A DNA stretch of 16,343 nt from QQUD01 sp039029915 (GTDB lineage: Bacteria; Chloroflexota; Anaerolineae; Promineifilales; Promineifilaceae). The stretch covers positions 1-16,343 of the forward strand of contig JBCCFD010000137.1 of the NCBI GenBank assembly GCA_039029915.1, in the 5' to 3' direction. Below, piece after piece: positions 13,666 to 16,343 of the stretch (position 1 is the first letter of the stretch; each line of letters starts with the position of its first letter). Position numbers and translations under genes: made by a program. The notes under the pieces are model-generated. The model ran no database searches. It saw only the letters and a list, made by a program, of their open reading frames with translations, and was not told the DNA's origin.

Positions 13666-15281
13666 TCACAGAAGAAAAGAAACCATTAAACATCCTGTTT
13701 ATCCTAACCGATCAAGAGCGAAAGTTTGACCAATATCCAGCCGGGTTGGAACGACCGGGATTGGACAAACTCAAGCAGATGGGGACCACCTTTGAAAACC
13801 ACCACATCAGCTCCGCCATTTGCTCCCCCTCGCGATCAACCATTTATACGGGCCAGCATATCGTGCAAACGGGCGTTTTTGACAATGTTAATTTCCCGTG
13901 GCAAAAAGATATGTCCACCAAAATCCCAACAATGGGTGATCGTCTGCGGGAAGCGGGTTACTACACCGCTTACAAAGGCAAATGGCATCTGACAAAGCGC
14001 TTTGAGCGTGAAATTAAAGAGGGTATGAAAAGTTTGAGCCTTGAAAAGTACGGGTTTTCAGACTTTCATGGCATTGGGGATGAGATCGGCAATACGCTAG
14101 GCGGCTATGAGTATGATGAAATGACAGCCGCTTCTGCCGTAAACTGGTTGCGGCGTGAAGGTGAGACGCGGCGCGAAGAGGGGCAGCCATGGCTATTGGC
14201 GGTTAATCTCGTGAATCCGCATGACATCATGTATTTCAACGCGGATGAGGATGATGTTCTGCAGGGCAAGAAAACCTTTTTAAATATTGCCAAAGCGCCC
14301 AAACACGCTATTTACCAGCAAACGTATGAAGAACCATTGCCCAACAATTGGAATCAGCCGTTAGATGAAGTAGGGCGTCCAGCCGCGCATGCCGGCTATA
14401 TGAAAATCCACGACTACATGCTGGGTCATATTCCACCAGATGATGAAGCCCGCTGGAAACGGTATCAAGATTACTATTTTAACTGCCTGCAAGATATGGA
14501 CGCTCATTTGGCGCGGCTGCTGGATGAGCTTGAAGCACTCAATTTAATCGAAAACACAATCATCATTTACACCTCTGATCACGGCGAGCTGGGCAGTGCA
14601 CACGGCCTGCGTGGCAAAGGCAACTGCGCCTATCGCGAGCAGAACAATGTGCCGCTTGTCATTACCCATCCCGAATTTGAAGGAGGGCATCATTGCCAAG
14701 CGGTCACGACACACATTGACCTGCTGCCTACGATGATTGGGTTTACGAACCTGTCAGCTGATGAAAAAGCGAAGGTAGGCAAAGGATTGCCCGGCTGTGA
14801 TCTGGGCGGTTTGCTGCCTAATCCAGAATCTGCGGCTTACGATGCCCTTCGACCTGGTGCGCTTTTTGCTTTTAATATGCTGTCCTACTTTGACCCTCGA
14901 TTTATCAAAGAATCAACCGATGCGCTCAAAGCTGGTCGCCTAGTGGCTGCCAAGCCCGACTTGGAGTCCTTACGCGGGTCAATCCGTTCCATTGTCGATG
15001 GAAAATACCGATTTACGCGCTATTTCTTCCCTAAGCGGCACAACATGCCACAAACGTTAGACGAAATCCTACAGCATAACGATGTCGAACTTTACGATTT
15101 GGAAAGCGACCCCAGTGAAAACAACAATCTTGCCAAGAATCCTGAGCAGCACAAAGCATTGATTGAGGTACTTAATGCCAAAATGAACGAGTTAATCGAG
15201 GCTGAGATTGGAGAAGATATTGGCCAGATGCTGCCGCTAAGCGGTCCTGTCAGCTGGTCCATTAAGCGGTTTGACCCTTGA
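13662..15281 (+). CDS. Type I sulfatase (formylglycine-dependent), predicted cytoplasmic
   Basis: A 539-residue protein. The N-terminal metal site reads NILFILTDQER, with Asp17-Gln18 where TDDQ is commonest. The catalytic signature CSPSRSTIYTGQH starts at Cys54, which must be oxidised to formylglycine. GKWH lies at 106-109, and YTSDHGELGSAHG with metal-ligand Asp306 and His307 is followed by RGKGNCAYREQNNVPLVI. The C-terminal subdomain (DNELYDLESDPSENNNLA-like, here DVELYDLESDPSENNNLAKNP) is typical of the alkaline-phosphatase-fold sulfatases. No signal peptide is visible, so it probably hydrolyses a sulfate ester after import. No maturase (SUMF1/FGE or anSME) is encoded here. It is coupled to the small membrane protein upstream by an ATGA overlap, and DUF2270 starts 5 nt after its stop. 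Confidence 0.92.
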   Translation: MITEEKKPLNILFILTDQERKFDQYPAGLERPGLDKLKQMGTTFENHHISSAICSPSRSTIYTGQHIVQTGVFDNVNFPWQKDMSTKIPTMGDRLREAGYYTAYKGKWHLTKRFEREIKEGMKSLSLEKYGFSDFHGIGDEIGNTLGGYEYDEMTAASAVNWLRREGETRREEGQPWLLAVNLVNPHDIMYFNADEDDVLQGKKTFLNIAKAPKHAIYQQTYEEPLPNNWNQPLDEVGRPAAHAGYMKIHDYMLGHIPPDDEARWKRYQDYYFNCLQDMDAHLARLLDELEALNLIENTIIIYTSDHGELGSAHGLRGKGNCAYREQNNVPLVITHPEFEGGHHCQAVTTHIDLLPTMIGFTNLSADEKAKVGKGLPGCDLGGLLPNPESAAYDALRPGALFAFNMLSYFDPRFIKESTDALKAGRLVAAKPDLESLRGSIRSIVDGKYRFTRYFFPKRHNMPQTLDEILQHNDVELYDLESDPSENNNLAKNPEQHKALIEVLNAKMNELIEAEIGEDIGQMLPLSGPVSWSIKRFDP

Positions 15282-15286
15282 ACAGC

Positions 15287-15970
15287 ATGGCTGACGGTAC
15301 CAAAATGGACGATTTAACGGCAAAGCACAAACTGGAAACAACCAACCATATTCAAGCGTTTGTGATTCACTATTTTCGGGCTGAAGTTAGTCGCGAAACA
15401 GCATGGCATCACCGCCTTGACGTCACGTTTGATTGGGCGGTTGTCGCAACAGGAGGAATGGTATCCTTAGCTCTTTCTGGTCCAGAAGCTAGCCATATTA
15501 TTTTGTTGGCAACCGTCCTTGTGATCTTGTTTTTCTTGAACATTGAAGCCCGCCGATATCGGGTGTATGCCAAGCTAAAGTATCGAGTTCGGCTCTTGGA
15601 AGAAGATTATATTGCCCCCTTGTTTAATCATATTGCGAAACAGCCGCAAGAGGTAGACGATCGACCACAAATTGATCCCGGTATTATCAACAGCATTACG
15701 GATCACGAATCACCGATCAGCCATTTGGAAGCGACTGCCATACGCATGCGCAGCAACTACATTTATTTGCTTTTGGTTGTTTACTTGGTTTGGTCGATTA
15801 AGATTTTGAACAATCGCGCGAGCCAATCTTGGTGGGAGGCTTTCAGCCACCAGGCCCAGGTAGCCGATATCCCCGGCGGCATTGTGTTTATGCTGTTTAC
15901 GGCCGTTATGCTTTTAGCGATTATTGCCAGCTTTTATGCAAATCAAATTTCCCAAAAGAAAAATGTCTAG
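15287..15970 (+). CDS. DUF2270 membrane protein
   Basis: A 227-residue protein with the DUF2270 signature near its N-terminus: YFRAEVSRETAWHHRLDVTFDWAVV (29-53), then helices at about 48-66 and 68-86, and the conserved IEARRYRVYAKLKYRVRLLEEDYIAPLF (86-113). Two more helices lie at 157-173 and 196-216. It is an inner-membrane protein of unknown activity. ATG 15287 is chosen, 5 nt after the sulfatase stop. An in-frame TTG at 15278 overlapping that stop and an ATG at 15305 are alternatives, and no strong ribosome site favours any of them; coupling to sulfatase translation is likely. It is the last gene of the operon that starts with the symporter. Confidence 0.87.
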   Translation: MADGTKMDDLTAKHKLETTNHIQAFVIHYFRAEVSRETAWHHRLDVTFDWAVVATGGMVSLALSGPEASHIILLATVLVILFFLNIEARRYRVYAKLKYRVRLLEEDYIAPLFNHIAKQPQEVDDRPQIDPGIINSITDHESPISHLEATAIRMRSNYIYLLLVVYLVWSIKILNNRASQSWWEAFSHQAQVADIPGGIVFMLFTAVMLLAIIASFYANQISQKKNV

Positions 15971-15971
15971 G

Positions 15972-15992
15972 TAAACCACCCCTATTGGTTTA
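15972..15992 (+). terminator. Weak hairpin after DUF2270
   Basis: TAAACCA (15972-15978) pairs with TGGTTTA (15986-15992) around a 7-nt loop. The following bases are only moderately T-rich, so termination is uncertain. The 174-bp gap that follows may hold the promoter of the SDR gene (TTGAAA at 16081-16086 and TAAAAT at 16106-16111, with a long 19-bp spacer). Confidence 0.35.
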
Positions 15993-16144
15993 GTTGTCTT
16001 TCAGTTTTGCCTATATGTAAATTTTTTTACGTTTAGGCGATCTTGCTAATTGACGCGCATTTTGCCTTTCTGTAAGACTGTTGAAACACAGAGCGGTTTG
16101 CTCGGTAAAATTTGGCAGATGAAAAATCAGAAGGAACATTGAAC

Positions 16145-16343
16145 ATGACAAGTAAAACGATATTAATACCTGGGGGCACAGATGGCATTGGCAAAGCCAC
16201 AGCCTTACAACTAGCAAAGCCCAACGACACGGTAATTATCGTCGGGCGCAATGCCGACAAAGGGCGACGCGCTGAGCAAGCGATCGCTAAGTCTACGGGA
16301 GCCTCAGTATCATTCATGCAGGTTGACATGAGTCTGATGTCAG
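16145..16343 (+). CDS. Short-chain dehydrogenase/reductase, N-terminal fragment
   Basis: Sixty-six residues are visible before the right edge. A first beta strand (KTILIPG) leads into the glycine-rich nucleotide-binding loop GGTDGIGKAT (10-19), the SDR pattern with Asp in place of the usual Ser or Arg. Next come VIIVGRN, the strand-2 end expected for NADP preference, and FMQVDMSLMS, whose Asp occupies the adenine-contact position. AAGGAA at 16131-16136 is the ribosome site, 8 nt before the ATG. The catalytic Ser-Tyr-Lys lies beyond the window, so the substrate cannot be judged. The gene is separated from DUF2270 by 174 bp and is probably its own unit. Confidence 0.88.
   Translation, partial: MTSKTILIPGGTDGIGKATALQLAKPNDTVIIVGRNADKGRRAEQAIAKSTGASVSFMQVDMSLMS

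Larger units (their letters stand above)
51..15906. repeat. Highly iterated octamer palindrome ACGGCCGT (18 copies)
   Basis: Exact copies begin at 51, 639, 1617, 1959, 3036, 3618, 3750, 4548, 5188, 5889, 6396, 6846, 8115, 9085, 9288, 11496, 13259 and 15899. Eight are extended to AACGGCCGTT. Seventeen lie in genes; 14 of those are read ACG-GCC-GTN (Thr-Ala-Val) whichever strand the gene is on. About 0.25 copies are expected by chance with equal base frequencies. Confidence 0.93.

Overview
This is a 16.3 kb bacterial window of moderate GC content that codes almost wall to wall. It most resembles a member of the Chloroflexota (Anaerolineae-like). That guess rests on the mix of families: an alpha-2-macroglobulin lipoprotein with a poly-glycine linker, DUF2270, PGG-repeat lipoprotein, and an ECF sigma factor carrying ankyrin repeats. 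No rRNA marker is present, so the assignment is inference. No tRNA, rRNA, CRISPR array or intact transposase was seen. No gene-free stretch exceeds 300 bases.

Layout. (1) <1-3799, minus: a large alpha-2-macroglobulin-type lipoprotein, cut by the left edge. (2) 3990-4963, plus: a six-helix membrane protein overlapping a small winged-helix regulator. They are read from a near-consensus promoter whose start region is covered by two tandem palindromes, probably an autoregulatory operator. (3) 5133-7151, plus: a 672-residue protein joining an ECF sigma factor, ankyrin repeats and a domain that reads like the catalytic half of F1-ATPase beta but has lost its Walker A lysine and threonine. A strong terminator follows, then an 81-bp compound palindromic element. 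(4) 7346-8539, minus: a lipoprotein of unrecognised family with six tandem FIPGGDT heptads. (5) 8800-11328, plus: AraC regulator, DinB-fold protein, LysE/RhtB exporter and DUF2000 protein. (6) 11512-12156, minus: a TetR regulator divergent from a four-gene operon (12315-15970) of a bile-acid:sodium symporter-family transporter, a small membrane protein, a sulfatase and a DUF2270 membrane protein. (7) 16145-end: the start of an SDR oxidoreductase.

How the genes may work together. The 12.2-16.0 kb block looks like a locally regulated module that could import a sulfated organic anion and desulfate it in the cytoplasm, since the sulfatase has no visible signal peptide. The 8.8-11.3 kb block looks like a small regulator/efflux module. 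The alpha-2-macroglobulin should guard the envelope against proteases.

Two observations stand out. One is the sigma-ankyrin-pseudo-F1beta fusion. The other is the octamer palindrome ACGGCCGT, present 18 times when chance predicts well under one; 14 of its 17 coding copies are read in the same frame as Thr-Ala-Val. It behaves like a highly iterated palindrome comparable in style to cyanobacterial HIP1.
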